Of a stretch of 34,373 nt of DNA, positions 1-7,385 are shown piece by piece (the stretch's first letter is position 1; each line of letters begins with the position of its first letter). The stretch spans positions 1-34,373 of the forward strand of contig JAUXXK010000347.1 of assembly GCA_030681145.1 (NCBI GenBank). The letters are read 5' to 3'. Origin of the DNA: Methanobacteriaceae archaeon. Lineage in GTDB: Archaea > Methanobacteriota > Methanobacteria > Methanobacteriales > Methanobacteriaceae. Under the pieces are notes generated by a model, which made no database searches, was not told the DNA's origin, and saw nothing but the letters and a program-made list of their open reading frames with translations. The position numbers and the translations under genes were made by a program.

Positions 1-30
1 ATAACTTCATAACTATTAGGAGGTGGCTAA

Positions 31-450
31 TTGGCACGTAAAGAATTTATGTATCGCGGTTACACATTGGAAGAATTACAAGAAATGCCTATGGATAATG
101 TTATTGAAATATTACCATCCCGACAGAGGAGATCTCTGAAAAGGGGATTCTTGCCAAGACAAAAAAAGATACTAGACAAAATTAGAAAATTGAAAAATGA
201 AGGAAAACAAGGTAATAAGGGTGGAAAACCTCAAATAATCAAAACTCATTGTAGGGACATGATTGTTCTACCAGAAATGGTTGGAATGATTTTTGGAATT
301 TATAATGGTAAAGTATTTGTTCAGGTACAAATTCAGCCAGAAATGATTGGTTGTTACTTTGGGGAATTTGCACCTACACGACAGAAAGTTGCTCACGGAG
401 ACCCAGGTATGGGAGCTACCAGATCATCTATGTTCGTGCCTCTCAAATAA
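31..450 (+). CDS. rps19: Ribosomal protein S19 (uS19)
   Basis: Small-subunit head protein that works beside S13 and contacts 16S rRNA. The 139-residue product has the archaeal length and ends in the family signature GMGATRSSMFVPLK (about residues 126-139); the middle carries the conserved HCRDMIVLPEMVG stretch (about 73-85). The start is a TTG codon, chosen because the strong ribosome binding site GGAGGTG (19-25) lies five bases before it and the resulting N terminus MARKEF is typical. It is the first complete gene of the S10-type operon here and is followed after 12 bases by rpl22. The upstream gene, normally L2 in archaea, lies outside the window. Confidence 0.97.
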   Translation: MARKEFMYRGYTLEELQEMPMDNVIEILPSRQRRSLKRGFLPRQKKILDKIRKLKNEGKQGNKGGKPQIIKTHCRDMIVLPEMVGMIFGIYNGKVFVQVQIQPEMIGCYFGEFAPTRQKVAHGDPGMGATRSSMFVPLK

Positions 451-462
451 GGAGAATAAACT

Positions 463-924
463 ATGGCTAAAATTAAATATGCTTTTAACGAAGACAATAA
501 GGCCAAAACTGCTAAAGCTGTTGGGAAATCTTTAAAGATTTCTCCTAAACATGCTGTGGAGTTATGCAGGGAACTTAGAGGGAAAAAAATAGAAAGCGCC
601 AAAGTTTATTTGGAAGATGTTATTAATATGGAAAAACCAGTTCCTTTCAAACGTCACAACAAAAAAGTTGGACACCGAAAAGGACTACAAGGTTGGCCTA
701 CTGGTCGGTACCCTGTTAAAGCTGCTACTCAAATATTAAAAGTTTTGGAAAACGCTGAAGCTAATGCAGAATACAAAGGATTGGATGCTGAAAATCTGAA
801 AATCATGCACATTTCCAGTCACCGTGGATTTATAGTAAGAGGCTGGACTCCCCGTGCTTTTGGAAGAGCAAGTCCGTTTAACACACCCACAACCCACGTA
901 CAGATTGTCCTAGGGGAGGCCTAG
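463..924 (+). CDS. rpl22: Ribosomal protein L22 (uL22)
   Basis: Large-subunit protein whose extended hairpin lines the peptide exit tunnel. The 153-residue product has the archaeal form, with GHRKGLQGWPTGRYPVKAA near residues 66-84 and the conserved tunnel-hairpin and C-terminal part SHRGFIVRGWTPRAFGRASP near 119-138. The ATG is preceded by AAGGAG nine bases upstream. It lies between rps19 and rps3, the invariant archaeal order. The ribosome binding site of rps3 (GGGGAGG, 913-919) is inside its last codons, so the two are probably translated together. Confidence 0.97.
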   Translation: MAKIKYAFNEDNKAKTAKAVGKSLKISPKHAVELCRELRGKKIESAKVYLEDVINMEKPVPFKRHNKKVGHRKGLQGWPTGRYPVKAATQILKVLENAEANAEYKGLDAENLKIMHISSHRGFIVRGWTPRAFGRASPFNTPTTHVQIVLGEA

Positions 925-930
925 ATTTAC

Positions 931-1770
931 ATGATAGAAAAGGATTTTGTCACAGAGGGCTTGAAAAGAACTAAAATTGATGAATACTTACAAAGTGAAT
1001 TAGAACGAGCCGGTTACGGTGGAATGGAAGTTCAAGTTACTCCTCTCGGCACTATGGTTGTTGTTTACGCTGAAAGACCAGGAATGGTTATTGGTAGAGG
1101 TGGAAAAACAGTCCGTGGCATAACTCAAAACTTAAAAACCAAATTCGATCTGGAAAATCCCCAGGTAGAAGTTAAAGAAGTAGATGTTCCTGAACTCAAC
1201 CCTAAAATCATGGCTTATAAAATTGCAAATATGCTACAAAGAGGCATGCATTTTAGAAGAGTGGCCTACACAACCATAAGAAGAATTATGGGTGCTGGTG
1301 CTCAAGGTGTAGAAGTAACTATCTCTGGTAAAATTAGAGGGGCAAGATCTGCCACTGCTAAGTTTTCTGATGGTTACATAAAAAAATGTGGTGAACCTTC
1401 CATCCGTCTGGTTAAACAAGGATTTGCTACTGTGCAACTCAAACCAGGTGTTTTAGGAATTTATGTTAGAATAATGCCACCGAATGTTGTTTTACCAGAT
1501 AAGGTTGATATCTTAGCTCCGGTCATTGAAGAAACTGTAACCGAAGAAATTGTGGAATCTGAAGAAATCGAAGAATCTTCAGAATCTGTGGAAGAAGTGG
1601 AAATAGTTGAATCCGAAGAGGAACTAGAAGAACTAGAAGAATCTATAGAAGAGACTGAAGATGCTGAAGAAAAATCTGTTGAAGAAGTTTCTGAAGAGGA
1701 ATCTGAGGAAGTAGTGTCGGAAGAGGAATCTGAAACTAAATCTTCTGAAAAGTCTGAAAAATCAGAATAA
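931..1770 (+). CDS. rps3: Ribosomal protein S3 (uS3) with acidic C-terminal tail
   Basis: Small-subunit protein at the mRNA entry channel. Residues 1-195 form the usual body: an N-terminal type II KH domain with the RNA-binding loop GMVIGRGGKTVRGI (51-64), then the C-terminal S3 domain, including RGMHFRRVAYTTIRRIMGAG (104-123) and GARSATAKFSDGYIK (137-151). After the conserved end near PPNVVLPDKVDILAP (183-197), a tail of about 80 residues made almost only of Glu, Ser, Val and a few Asp runs to residue 279. It lacks any fold I recognise and is probably disordered. The tail makes the protein longer than bacterial S3. Ribosome binding site GGGGAGG lies in the end of rpl22. Confidence 0.97.
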   Translation: MIEKDFVTEGLKRTKIDEYLQSELERAGYGGMEVQVTPLGTMVVVYAERPGMVIGRGGKTVRGITQNLKTKFDLENPQVEVKEVDVPELNPKIMAYKIANMLQRGMHFRRVAYTTIRRIMGAGAQGVEVTISGKIRGARSATAKFSDGYIKKCGEPSIRLVKQGFATVQLKPGVLGIYVRIMPPNVVLPDKVDILAPVIEETVTEEIVESEEIEESSESVEEVEIVESEEELEELEESIEETEDAEEKSVEEVSEEESEEVVSEEESETKSSEKSEKSE

Positions 1771-1791
1771 TACTTTAAAGGATGAAAAAAA

Positions 1792-1998
1792 ATGGCTATC
1801 TTAAGAAGTAATGATATACGGGAAATGGATGTTGAGGAAATCCAGCAAAAACTGGTGGAACTCAAGGCCGAATTTGCCAAAAACATTTCCAAAAGTTCTG
1901 CATCAGGAGTAAATGAAAATCCTGGAAAGGTTAAGGAACTTAAAAGGACAATTGCTCGCGTTCTTACCATCATGAATGAAAAACAGAAGGAGACATAA
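1792..1998 (+). CDS. rpl29: Ribosomal protein L29 (uL29)
   Basis: Small two-helix protein next to the exit tunnel on the large subunit, part of the docking site for the signal recognition particle. At 68 residues it has normal archaeal length. It shows the typical pattern of an N-terminal helix (EMDVEEIQQKLVELKAEFAK, about 11-30), a turn, and a second helix (VKELKRTIARVLTIMNEK). Ribosome binding site AAGGATG (1778-1784). Its TAA stop is directly followed by the ATG of the aIF1 gene with no spacer, which suggests translational coupling. Confidence 0.95.
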   Translation: MAILRSNDIREMDVEEIQQKLVELKAEFAKNISKSSASGVNENPGKVKELKRTIARVLTIMNEKQKET

Positions 1999-2337
1999 AT
2001 GAAAATCTGCGATGTATGTGGTCTTCCAGATGAACTCTGCGTCTGTGAAGAAATAGCACGAGAAGTTCAGACAGTAAAAGTGTTCACAGTGCGAAGAAGA
2101 TTCGGAAAACTTATGACCATTGTAGAGGGCATAGACGAGCACGATATCGACATAAAGGAACTTACCAAGGAATTAAAAGCCCGATGTGCCTGCGGAGGCA
2201 CAGCTAAAAAAGGCCAGATTGAACTTCAAGGGGATCATAAAAGAAAAGTTAAAGAAGTTTTGGCTAATATGGGCTTTTCATCTGATACTATTGAAATTCG
2301 TGAAATCGATAGGAAACACAATCGAAGAAGAAGATAA
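1999..2337 (+). CDS. yciH: Translation initiation factor aIF1 (SUI1 family)
   Basis: Factor that binds the small subunit near the P site and checks start-codon choice. The 112-residue product has an N-terminal Cys group (C4, C7, C14, C16) that looks like a small zinc-binding module. The SUI1 domain follows (about 25-105), recognisable by FTVRRRFGKLMTIVEGID, CACGGTAKKGQIELQGDH and the FSSDTIEI end. It begins immediately after the stop of rpl29, with AAGGAGA inside that gene as ribosome binding site. Its place between L29 and Rnp1 is standard for euryarchaea. Confidence 0.95.
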   Translation: MKICDVCGLPDELCVCEEIAREVQTVKVFTVRRRFGKLMTIVEGIDEHDIDIKELTKELKARCACGGTAKKGQIELQGDHKRKVKEVLANMGFSSDTIEIREIDRKHNRRRR

Positions 2338-2449
2338 TTTTAATTTGGTATTTTGAAAATTTAGAATTTATAATTATTAAATTATTGAATTTTAATTTTC
2401 ATATCCATTAATTATCAATTCAAAATAATAAAATTATTTCGGGCACGCT
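2338..2449. promoter_or_regulatory. AT-rich spacer with possible promoter for rnp1
   Basis: This 112-base spacer interrupts an otherwise tightly packed operon. No Shine-Dalgarno sequence precedes the rnp1 ATG: the last bases read TTTCGGGCACGCT. An AT-rich TATA-like stretch (2424-2439) sits about 11-26 bases before the ATG. That spacing would give a leaderless or nearly leaderless transcript starting close to the rnp1 start codon. This is inference from spacing only; mapped 5' ends would decide it. Confidence 0.35.
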
Positions 2450-2731
2450 ATGATAACTCCACAAAATTTATTTCGACATGAACTAATTGGTTTAAATGTT
2501 GAAATTATTGAAAGTTCCCATGAAGGAATTATAGGAATTAAAGGAAAAGTTATTGACGAGACTCGAAATACCATCCGAGTCGAATTAAATGATGGGAATG
2601 AATCCATTATTGCTAAGAATGTCGCAATTTTTCATTTCCAAACTCCTAAAGGAGAAATAGTGGAGATTGATGGTAAAATCTTGGTAAGTCGCCCTGAAGA
2701 TAGAATAAAAAAGAAATTTAGGAAAATTTAA
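2450..2731 (+). CDS. rnp1: Ribonuclease P protein component 1 (Rpp29/p29)
   Basis: Protein subunit of archaeal RNase P, the ribonucleoprotein that cuts the 5' leader from tRNA precursors; it pairs with Rpp21. The 93-residue product starts MITPQNLFRHELIGLNVEI, a typical family opening, and continues with the Sm-like barrel pattern (GIKGKVIDETRNTIRV, FHFQTPKGEIVEIDGKIL) and a basic end. It lies between aIF1 and S17, the usual position in archaeal ribosomal operons. It lacks a visible ribosome binding site and has its own upstream AT-rich spacer. It is followed after 11 bases by rps17. Confidence 0.95.
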   Translation: MITPQNLFRHELIGLNVEIIESSHEGIIGIKGKVIDETRNTIRVELNDGNESIIAKNVAIFHFQTPKGEIVEIDGKILVSRPEDRIKKKFRKI

Positions 2732-2742
2732 TTGGTGATAAT

Positions 2743-3063
2743 ATGGTTGGCATCGAAGTTCCAGAACCTAAATCCGAATGTAATGATCCTAACTGCCCTT
2801 TCCATGGATCTCTGCCAGTCAGAGGACAAATACTGGAAGGAATAGTTACTAATAACAAAGCCGAAAGGACCATTACGGTGGAAAGAAGTTATTACAAGTT
2901 CATTAGGAAATACGAAAGATACGAAAAGAGAAAATCAAAAATTAATGCTCACAAACCAGACTGTATGGAATTACAGGTTGGCGATGCAGTAAAAATAGCA
3001 GAATGCAGACCTTTAAGTAAGACTAAGCATTTTGTTGTGGTTGAGGTAAAGGGAGAGAAGTAA
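2743..3063 (+). CDS. rps17: Ribosomal protein S17 (uS17)
   Basis: Small-subunit OB-fold protein that binds 16S rRNA early in assembly. The 106-residue product has the archaeal N-terminal extension with a Cys pair and His (CNDPNCPFHG, about 13-22), then the core GQILEGIVTNNKAERTITVE and the C-terminal GDAVKIAECRPLSKTKHFVV signature. Ribosome binding site GGTGAT (2733-2738). The next gene, rpl14, starts directly after its stop codon. Confidence 0.97.
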   Translation: MVGIEVPEPKSECNDPNCPFHGSLPVRGQILEGIVTNNKAERTITVERSYYKFIRKYERYEKRKSKINAHKPDCMELQVGDAVKIAECRPLSKTKHFVVVEVKGEK

Positions 3064-3462
3064 ATGAAGGCTATTACATCTAATGTTACTAAAGCTCTAC
3101 CTGTTGGTGCCCGACTACAATGCGTTGACAACACTGGTGCTAGAGAAGTAGAGATTATATCTGTAAAAGGATACAAAGGTGTTCGCAGGAGACTGGATGT
3201 TGCAGGAGTTGGTGACATGATAATAGTCTCTGTAAAAAAAGGATCTGTGGACATGAGAAAAGAAGTCATGACGGCAGTAGTTGTGAGGCAGAAAAAAGAA
3301 TACCAACGGGCTGATGGTCTGCGAATTAAATTTGAAGATAATGCAGCTGTTATTATAAGTCCTGAAGGTGTTATCAAAGGATCCGAAATTAGAGGACCTG
3401 TTGCTAAAGAAGCTGCTGACCGATGGCCTGCTGTTGGAAGTGCAGCTAGTATAATTGTTTAA
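3064..3462 (+). CDS. rpl14: Ribosomal protein L14 (uL14)
   Basis: Large-subunit protein at the subunit interface, contacting 23S rRNA and L19e. The 132-residue product carries the family signature in the middle and end (KGSVDMRKEVMTAVVVRQKK, about 59-78; then ADGLRIKFEDNAAVIISPEG, about 83-102) and the archaeal end GPVAKEAADRWPAVGSAAS. It follows the rps17 stop without a gap, with GGGAGAG (3051-3057) inside rps17 as ribosome binding site. Confidence 0.97.
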   Translation: MKAITSNVTKALPVGARLQCVDNTGAREVEIISVKGYKGVRRRLDVAGVGDMIIVSVKKGSVDMRKEVMTAVVVRQKKEYQRADGLRIKFEDNAAVIISPEGVIKGSEIRGPVAKEAADRWPAVGSAASIIV

Positions 3463-3472
3463 TGGTGATCAA

Positions 3473-3826
3473 ATGTCAAAACAACCCAGAAAACAAAGGA
3501 AATACATTTACAATGCACCTTTACACGCGCGCCATAAACTTATGAGTGTAACCCTGAGCAAAGATCTTCGGGAAGAATATGATAGAAGATCTCTTCCTGT
3601 AAGAACCGGGGATACTGTGCTGATTATGCGCGGCGATTTCAAAGAACACGAAGGAAAAGTTGAAACAGTAGACCTTAAAAACTACAGAGTACGTGTAGAA
3701 GGGGCCACTACTAAGAAACCTGACGGAAATCCAGTTTTCTTCCCAATTCATCCATCTAACTTGATGATTGTGGAAATGGATTTAAAAGACGAAAAAAGAA
3801 ATAAAATTTTAGAAAGGAAGGGATAA
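3473..3826 (+). CDS. rpl24: Ribosomal protein L24 (uL24)
   Basis: Assembly-initiating large-subunit protein near the exit tunnel. I place the start at ATG 3473, not the in-frame ATG at 3455, because GGTGAT (3464-3469) is correctly spaced before it, the upstream version would overlap rpl14, and MSKQPRKQRK is the typical N terminus. The 117-residue product has the archaeal N-terminal basic part (LHARHKLMSVTLSKDLREEY) and a KOW domain (RTGDTVLIMRGDFKEHEGKV, about 44-63). Confidence 0.96.
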   Translation: MSKQPRKQRKYIYNAPLHARHKLMSVTLSKDLREEYDRRSLPVRTGDTVLIMRGDFKEHEGKVETVDLKNYRVRVEGATTKKPDGNPVFFPIHPSNLMIVEMDLKDEKRNKILERKG

Positions 3827-3827
3827 T

Positions 3828-4556
3828 ATGGCAAAGATGGGATCAAGAAAACATCTTAAGCGTTTTAAATCTCCTAAACACTGGCCCATTCATCCAAAAG
3901 AAGATAAATGGACGGTCAAACCTTCTGCTGGACCTCATGCCATTGAAAGTTCATTACCTCTAATGATTGTAATTAGAGATATTCTGGGTATTGCTGATAA
4001 TTCCCGGGAAGCAAAAAGGATCATTAACAATGGTGATGTGCTTGTAGATGGTAGAGCAAGGAAGGACTATAAATTCCCTGTTGGTTTTATGGATGTAGTA
4101 CAGATTCCTAAAAATGAAGGAATCTATAGAGTACTGCCAGATGAAAAAGGAAGATTAATTTTACATCAGATCAAACAGGAAAATGTAGAATTTAAATTAT
4201 GCAAAATTGAAAACAAAACCACTCTTAAAAATGGAAAAACTCAATTGAATCTTCATGATGGCCGTAATGCTATTACTGATGATCAACTCAATGCTGGTGA
4301 TGTAATAAAACTTAAAATTCCTGAACAGGAAGTTATAGAAAGCATCAAATTTGAAGAGAGTACCATTGGTCTGGTCACTGGTGGAAAACACACTGGTGAG
4401 ATTGGTAAAATTAAGGAAATTAATATAACCAAATCTTCCATGCCCAATACTGTGGTAATTGAAACTGAAAATAATAAAACTTTCCTTACTTTAAAAGATT
4501 ATGTTTTCGTAATTGGAAAAGACGAACCTGCTATTTCACTTCCTGGGGGAAAATAG
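3828..4556 (+). CDS. rps4e: Ribosomal protein S4e (eS4)
   Basis: Archaeal and eukaryotic small-subunit protein with no bacterial counterpart. The 242-residue product starts MAKMGSRKHLKRFKSPKHWP, the family signature. It then has an S4-type RNA-binding domain (SREAKRIINNGDVLVDGRAR, about 59-78), a central domain, and a KOW-like C-terminal part (GLVTGGKHTGEIGKIKEI, about 183-200). It starts one base after the rpl24 stop. GGAAGGGA in the end of rpl24 serves as ribosome binding site. The rpl5 ATG directly follows its stop. Confidence 0.97.
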   Translation: MAKMGSRKHLKRFKSPKHWPIHPKEDKWTVKPSAGPHAIESSLPLMIVIRDILGIADNSREAKRIINNGDVLVDGRARKDYKFPVGFMDVVQIPKNEGIYRVLPDEKGRLILHQIKQENVEFKLCKIENKTTLKNGKTQLNLHDGRNAITDDQLNAGDVIKLKIPEQEVIESIKFEESTIGLVTGGKHTGEIGKIKEINITKSSMPNTVVIETENNKTFLTLKDYVFVIGKDEPAISLPGGK

Positions 4557-5063
4557 ATGAACCCTATGGAAGAAGTAATAATTGCCAAAGCAACCATGAA
4601 TATTGGTGTTGGTGAATCAGGTGAACAACTGGCTAAAGCAGAAAAGCTTTTAGAAAATATGACAGGCCAGCAGCCAGTTCGAACTTATTCTAAAGTAACT
4701 AATCCTGAATTCGGTATAAGAAAAAATCAACCTATTGCCTGCAAAGTATCTTTACGTGGAGAAAAAGCAGAAAAAGCCATAAAATTGATATTGGATGGTA
4801 TAGGTCACAAACTAAAATCAAGACAGTTTGATGCTCAGGGAAATGTGTCCTTTGGTATACATGAACACATTGACATCCCGGGAATGAGATATGATCCAGA
4901 TATTGGTATATTTGGAATGAACTTATCCATTACCTTTGAAAAACCAGGGTACCGAATTAAAAGAAGGAAAATTCAACGGAAAAAAGTTCCAGCAAAACAA
5001 ATGGTTAAAAAAGAAGAAACCATGAAATTTATGCAGGATAAATTCCAGGTTAATATAGTTTAA
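4557..5063 (+). CDS. rpl5: Ribosomal protein L5 (uL5)
   Basis: Large-subunit protein that binds 5S rRNA in the central protuberance and contacts P-site tRNA. The 168-residue product has the archaeal pattern KATMNIGVGESGEQLAKAEK (about 10-29), RTYSKVTNPEFGIRKNQPIA (about 42-61) and the C-terminal FGMNLSITFEKPGYRIKRR. ATG 4557 immediately follows the rps4e stop; ATG 4563 two codons later is an equally possible start. A GGGGG stretch in the end of rps4e is a weak ribosome binding site. Confidence 0.96.
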   Translation: MNPMEEVIIAKATMNIGVGESGEQLAKAEKLLENMTGQQPVRTYSKVTNPEFGIRKNQPIACKVSLRGEKAEKAIKLILDGIGHKLKSRQFDAQGNVSFGIHEHIDIPGMRYDPDIGIFGMNLSITFEKPGYRIKRRKIQRKKVPAKQMVKKEETMKFMQDKFQVNIV

Positions 5064-5073
5064 GGGTGAGATT

Positions 5074-5217
5074 ATGCCAAGAAAATATGGAAAGGCATCC
5101 AGAAAATGTTCAAGATGCGGAGATCACTCTGCTCTGGTTAGAAGATACGGGCTCATGTTATGTAGACAGTGCTTCAGAGAACTCGCACCGAAAATCGGAT
5201 TTAAAAAGTACAACTAG
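5074..5217 (+). CDS. rps14: Ribosomal protein S14, zinc-binding type (uS14)
   Basis: Small-subunit head protein of the short zinc-binding class. The reading frame gives only 47 residues, starting MPRKYGKASRKCSRCG and ending in KIGFKKYN. Four cysteines at positions 12, 15, 30 and 33 form a CxxC-CxxC zinc site. Ribosome binding site GGGTGAG (5064-5070). It lies between rpl5 and rps8, the invariant archaeal position, and is easily missed because it is so short. Confidence 0.96.
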   Translation: MPRKYGKASRKCSRCGDHSALVRRYGLMLCRQCFRELAPKIGFKKYN

Positions 5218-5239
5218 TACATAAAAGAGGTGTTTTACT

Positions 5240-5632
5240 GTGACTCTTATGGATCCTCTTGCAAATGCCCTAACAAATATGAGAAACAATGAACTGCAGG
5301 GAAATGAAAAATGTAATATATCTCCTGCATCTAAATTGATAGGGCGAGTCTTACGGACAATGCAAAAAGAAAACTACATTGGTGAATTTGAATATTTAGA
5401 CGACGGCAAAGCTGGAAAGTTCTTAGTGGACTTAGAAGGTAATATAAACCAATGTGGGGTTGTTAAACCCAGACATGCCGTTAAAAAAGATGAATTCGAA
5501 AAATTCGAAAAAAGATACTTGCCAGCTAAAAATTTCGGAATAATTATTGTTACCACTCCTCAGGGAATAATGACCCACAAAGAAGCTAAAGATAAGGGAA
5601 TTGGTGGCAGATTACTGGCATATATATACTAG
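5240..5632 (+). CDS. rps8: Ribosomal protein S8 (uS8)
   Basis: Small-subunit platform protein that binds helix 21 of 16S rRNA; in several organisms S8 also represses its own operon. The 130-residue product starts MTLMDPLANALTNMRNNE. Its C-terminal domain carries the family signature KNFGIIIVTTPQGIMTHKEA. The start is GTG, set by AGAGGTG (5226-5232) eight bases upstream; an in-frame ATG three codons later (5249) is less likely because it is too far from that site. Confidence 0.96.
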   Translation: MTLMDPLANALTNMRNNELQGNEKCNISPASKLIGRVLRTMQKENYIGEFEYLDDGKAGKFLVDLEGNINQCGVVKPRHAVKKDEFEKFEKRYLPAKNFGIIIVTTPQGIMTHKEAKDKGIGGRLLAYIY

Positions 5633-5640
5633 GTGATATC

Positions 5641-6174
5641 ATGGTTCTAGCAGCTGTACTTCGGGAAGAAGTTGAAGTCCCGGAAGGTGTGAATGTTACC
5701 CTGAAAGATGAAGTAAATGTGAATGGACCTAATGGAAAACTTTCTAGGAAGTTCAATTACCCAAAAATCACCATCAAACAGGAAGAAGATAAAATAGTCT
5801 TGGAAACATTGTTTCCTAAAAAAAATGATAAAGCAATGTTAGGTACTATCAGATCCCATATCACTAACATGATTAAAGGTGTTAATGAAGGATTTACATA
5901 CCACATGAAAATTGTTTATGCTCACTTTCCCATGACCGTTAAAGTGGCCGGTAATAAGGTCATTATAGAAAACTTTTTGGGTGAGAGATATCCTCGTAAT
6001 GCTAAAATAGTAGGCAGTTCCAAAGTTCAGGTTAAAGGGGATCAAGTAACTATAACTGGCATTGACAAAGAAGATGTGGGCCAAACAATGGCTAATCTGG
6101 AACAAGCCACTAAAATTAAGGGAAGAGATCCTAGGGTTTTCCAGGATGGTATTTACCTTACAAGTAAAAATTAG
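5641..6174 (+). CDS. rpl6: Ribosomal protein L6 (uL6)
   Basis: Large-subunit protein made of two similar halves near the factor-binding site. The 177-residue product shows both repeats: VEVPEGVNVTLKDEVNVNGP near the N terminus and the second half beginning near FPMTVKVAGNKVIIENFLGE, with RDPRVFQDGIYL close to the end, as in archaeal L6. Ribosome binding site GGTGAT (5633-5638), overlapping the rps8 stop region. Confidence 0.97.
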   Translation: MVLAAVLREEVEVPEGVNVTLKDEVNVNGPNGKLSRKFNYPKITIKQEEDKIVLETLFPKKNDKAMLGTIRSHITNMIKGVNEGFTYHMKIVYAHFPMTVKVAGNKVIIENFLGERYPRNAKIVGSSKVQVKGDQVTITGIDKEDVGQTMANLEQATKIKGRDPRVFQDGIYLTSKN

Positions 6175-6191
6175 GGCTATTGGTGATTTCA

Positions 6192-6518
6192 ATGAAGAAA
6201 AAATTCAAAAGACAGGAATACGCCAGATACCAGAAACTTGGCCAAAAATGGAGAAGGGCTCGGGGAAAAACCAGTAAAATGCGGAGATATGAAAAAGGTA
6301 AACCTGCCATGCCAACTGTTGGTTATGGATCTCCCAAAGCTACAAGAGGTTTACACCCGTCTGGTTATCAAGATATTCTGGTTTGTAATGTGAAAGAATT
6401 AGAAAATCTAGATCCAAGTATACAGGCTGGAAGAATTAGTTCCACTGTTGGAAAAAGAAAAAAGGAAATGATGTTATTAAAAGCAAAAGAACTTGGCATT
6501 AAAATATTGAACAAATAA
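6192..6518 (+). CDS. rpl32e: Ribosomal protein L32e (eL32)
   Basis: Archaeal and eukaryotic large-subunit protein. I take ATG 6192 as start because GGTGAT (6183-6187, with 6182) precedes it and the N terminus MKKKFKRQEYARYQKLGQKW fits the family. The in-frame TTG at 6180 has no ribosome binding site. The 108-residue product is basic and contains the core GYGSPKATRGLHPSGYQDIL (about 43-62). A 409-base gap separates it from rpl19e, which in many methanogens follows closely. Confidence 0.95.
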   Translation: MKKKFKRQEYARYQKLGQKWRRARGKTSKMRRYEKGKPAMPTVGYGSPKATRGLHPSGYQDILVCNVKELENLDPSIQAGRISSTVGKRKKEMMLLKAKELGIKILNK

Positions 6519-6927
6519 TGCCCAGTTTTTGAGCAATGTCCAAATTTGGAATTTTTAAAATAATTATAATTAATTATTTATAAGAAATTTAAAATTGAAT
6601 CTAAAAATTAAAACGGATTTATTATAAAAAAATCTGTCATTTATAAATTCAAAATTATAAAGATAATTGGACATATGGATCTGATTAAAAGGAAAATATA
6701 GATATTTCAGGAAAATAATGGATTTATTGAATTTAAAAAATTCAGCTTTCTATTATTTCTTTGTTAAAATCAGGTCCAATGAAATGTGAAATATCATTTC
6801 ATGATAAAGGGTACACTTGAACCATAGGGATTATTAAAATAATGATTATCTTTCGATAAAGATTTATTATAATGATGCTGGTTCTGGTCATTTTATCAGC
6901 TCAACGCTGAAAAAGGAGGTTTCTTAA
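6519..6927. promoter_or_regulatory. 409-base gap in the spc operon with folded elements and an rpl19e promoter
   Basis: No reading frame with a ribosome binding site is seen. The stretch holds a 12-base palindrome (6539-6550), a large imperfect hairpin (6666-6780, listed separately), a short hairpin of TGAAAT and ATTTCA near 6790-6804, and an archaeal TATA-like box TTTATTATAA (6863-6872). The box would place a start near 6892, giving a short leader with a 5-bp hairpin (TCAGC 6896-6900, GCTGA 6906-6910) touching the strong Shine-Dalgarno AAAAGGAGG (6911-6919) of rpl19e. It probably separates the operon into two transcription units. Confidence 0.45.
6666..6780. repeat. Large imperfect inverted repeat, possible structured RNA
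   Basis: Outer arms ATTGGAC (6666-6672) and GTCCAAT (6774-6780) are complementary. The next arms CTGATT (6681-6686) and AATCAG (6768-6773) are too, giving 13 pairs with one eight-base bulge on the left side only. Inside lie AAATAAT/ATTATTT and a hairpin GAATTT-AAA-AAATTC. Because the outer arms contain G and C in AT-rich DNA they are less likely to be chance, but no family is recognised and no target-site duplication is seen. Confidence 0.4.
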
Positions 6928-7374
6928 ATGAATCTTACTACTCAGAAAAGATTAGCTGCAGATATCCTGAAAGTAGGGGTAAATCGTGTATGGATCGACC
7001 CTGAACAAATAGAAGAAGTTTCACGGGCCATAACTAGGGAGAGCGTGAAGCAGCTAATAAACAATAAAGTAATCAGGGCTAAACCTCAACAGGGTATAAG
7101 CAGTTATAGGTCAAAGAAAATAGCTCAGCAAAAAAGTAAAGGGCGAAGAAAAGGCAGAGGTAGTATAAAAGGAGCAAAAGGTGCTCGAAGACCCAAGAAA
7201 GAAGCTTGGATGACTACCATCAGAGCCTTAAGAAAGGATCTTAAACAAATGAGGAACGACAGGGAAATTAATACTACTACTTATCGTAAACTCTATAGAA
7301 TGGCTAAGGGCGGTGCCTTCAGAAGTAAATCTTACATGAAAACATATGCACGCGACCATGACATGCTCAGGTAG
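6928..7374 (+). CDS. rpl19e: Ribosomal protein L19e (eL19)
   Basis: Archaeal and eukaryotic large-subunit protein at the subunit interface, with a long basic helix. The 148-residue product starts MNLTTQKRLAADILKVGVNR and contains the basic linker GRRKGRGSIKGAKGARRPKK (about 72-91) and TYRKLYRMAKGGAFRSKSYM (about 118-137). The strong ribosome binding site AAAAGGAGG and its own upstream promoter-like box suggest it begins a new transcription unit for L19e-L18-S5-L30. Confidence 0.96.
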   Translation: MNLTTQKRLAADILKVGVNRVWIDPEQIEEVSRAITRESVKQLINNKVIRAKPQQGISSYRSKKIAQQKSKGRRKGRGSIKGAKGARRPKKEAWMTTIRALRKDLKQMRNDREINTTTYRKLYRMAKGGAFRSKSYMKTYARDHDMLR

Positions 7375-7385
7375 GAGGAATTAAG

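Noticed and set aside
1461..1973. 170-codon open frame on the - strand across rps3 and rpl29
   Set aside because: It is the complement of the Glu/Ser-rich S3 tail; the product is Ser-rich low complexity with no ribosome binding site.
6539..6550. Perfect 12-base palindrome TCCAAATTTGGA as an operator
   Set aside because: It lies just after rpl32e with no TATA box placed next to it; noted only as part of the gap.
6666..6780. Miniature transposon (MITE) based on the outer inverted repeats
   Set aside because: No target-site duplication and no second copy in the window.
6872..6910. Possible box C/D small RNA (ATGATGC then CTGA)
   Set aside because: The C box is imperfect, D' and C' boxes are missing, and the span of 39 bases is too short; the CTGA also belongs to the rpl19e leader hairpin.
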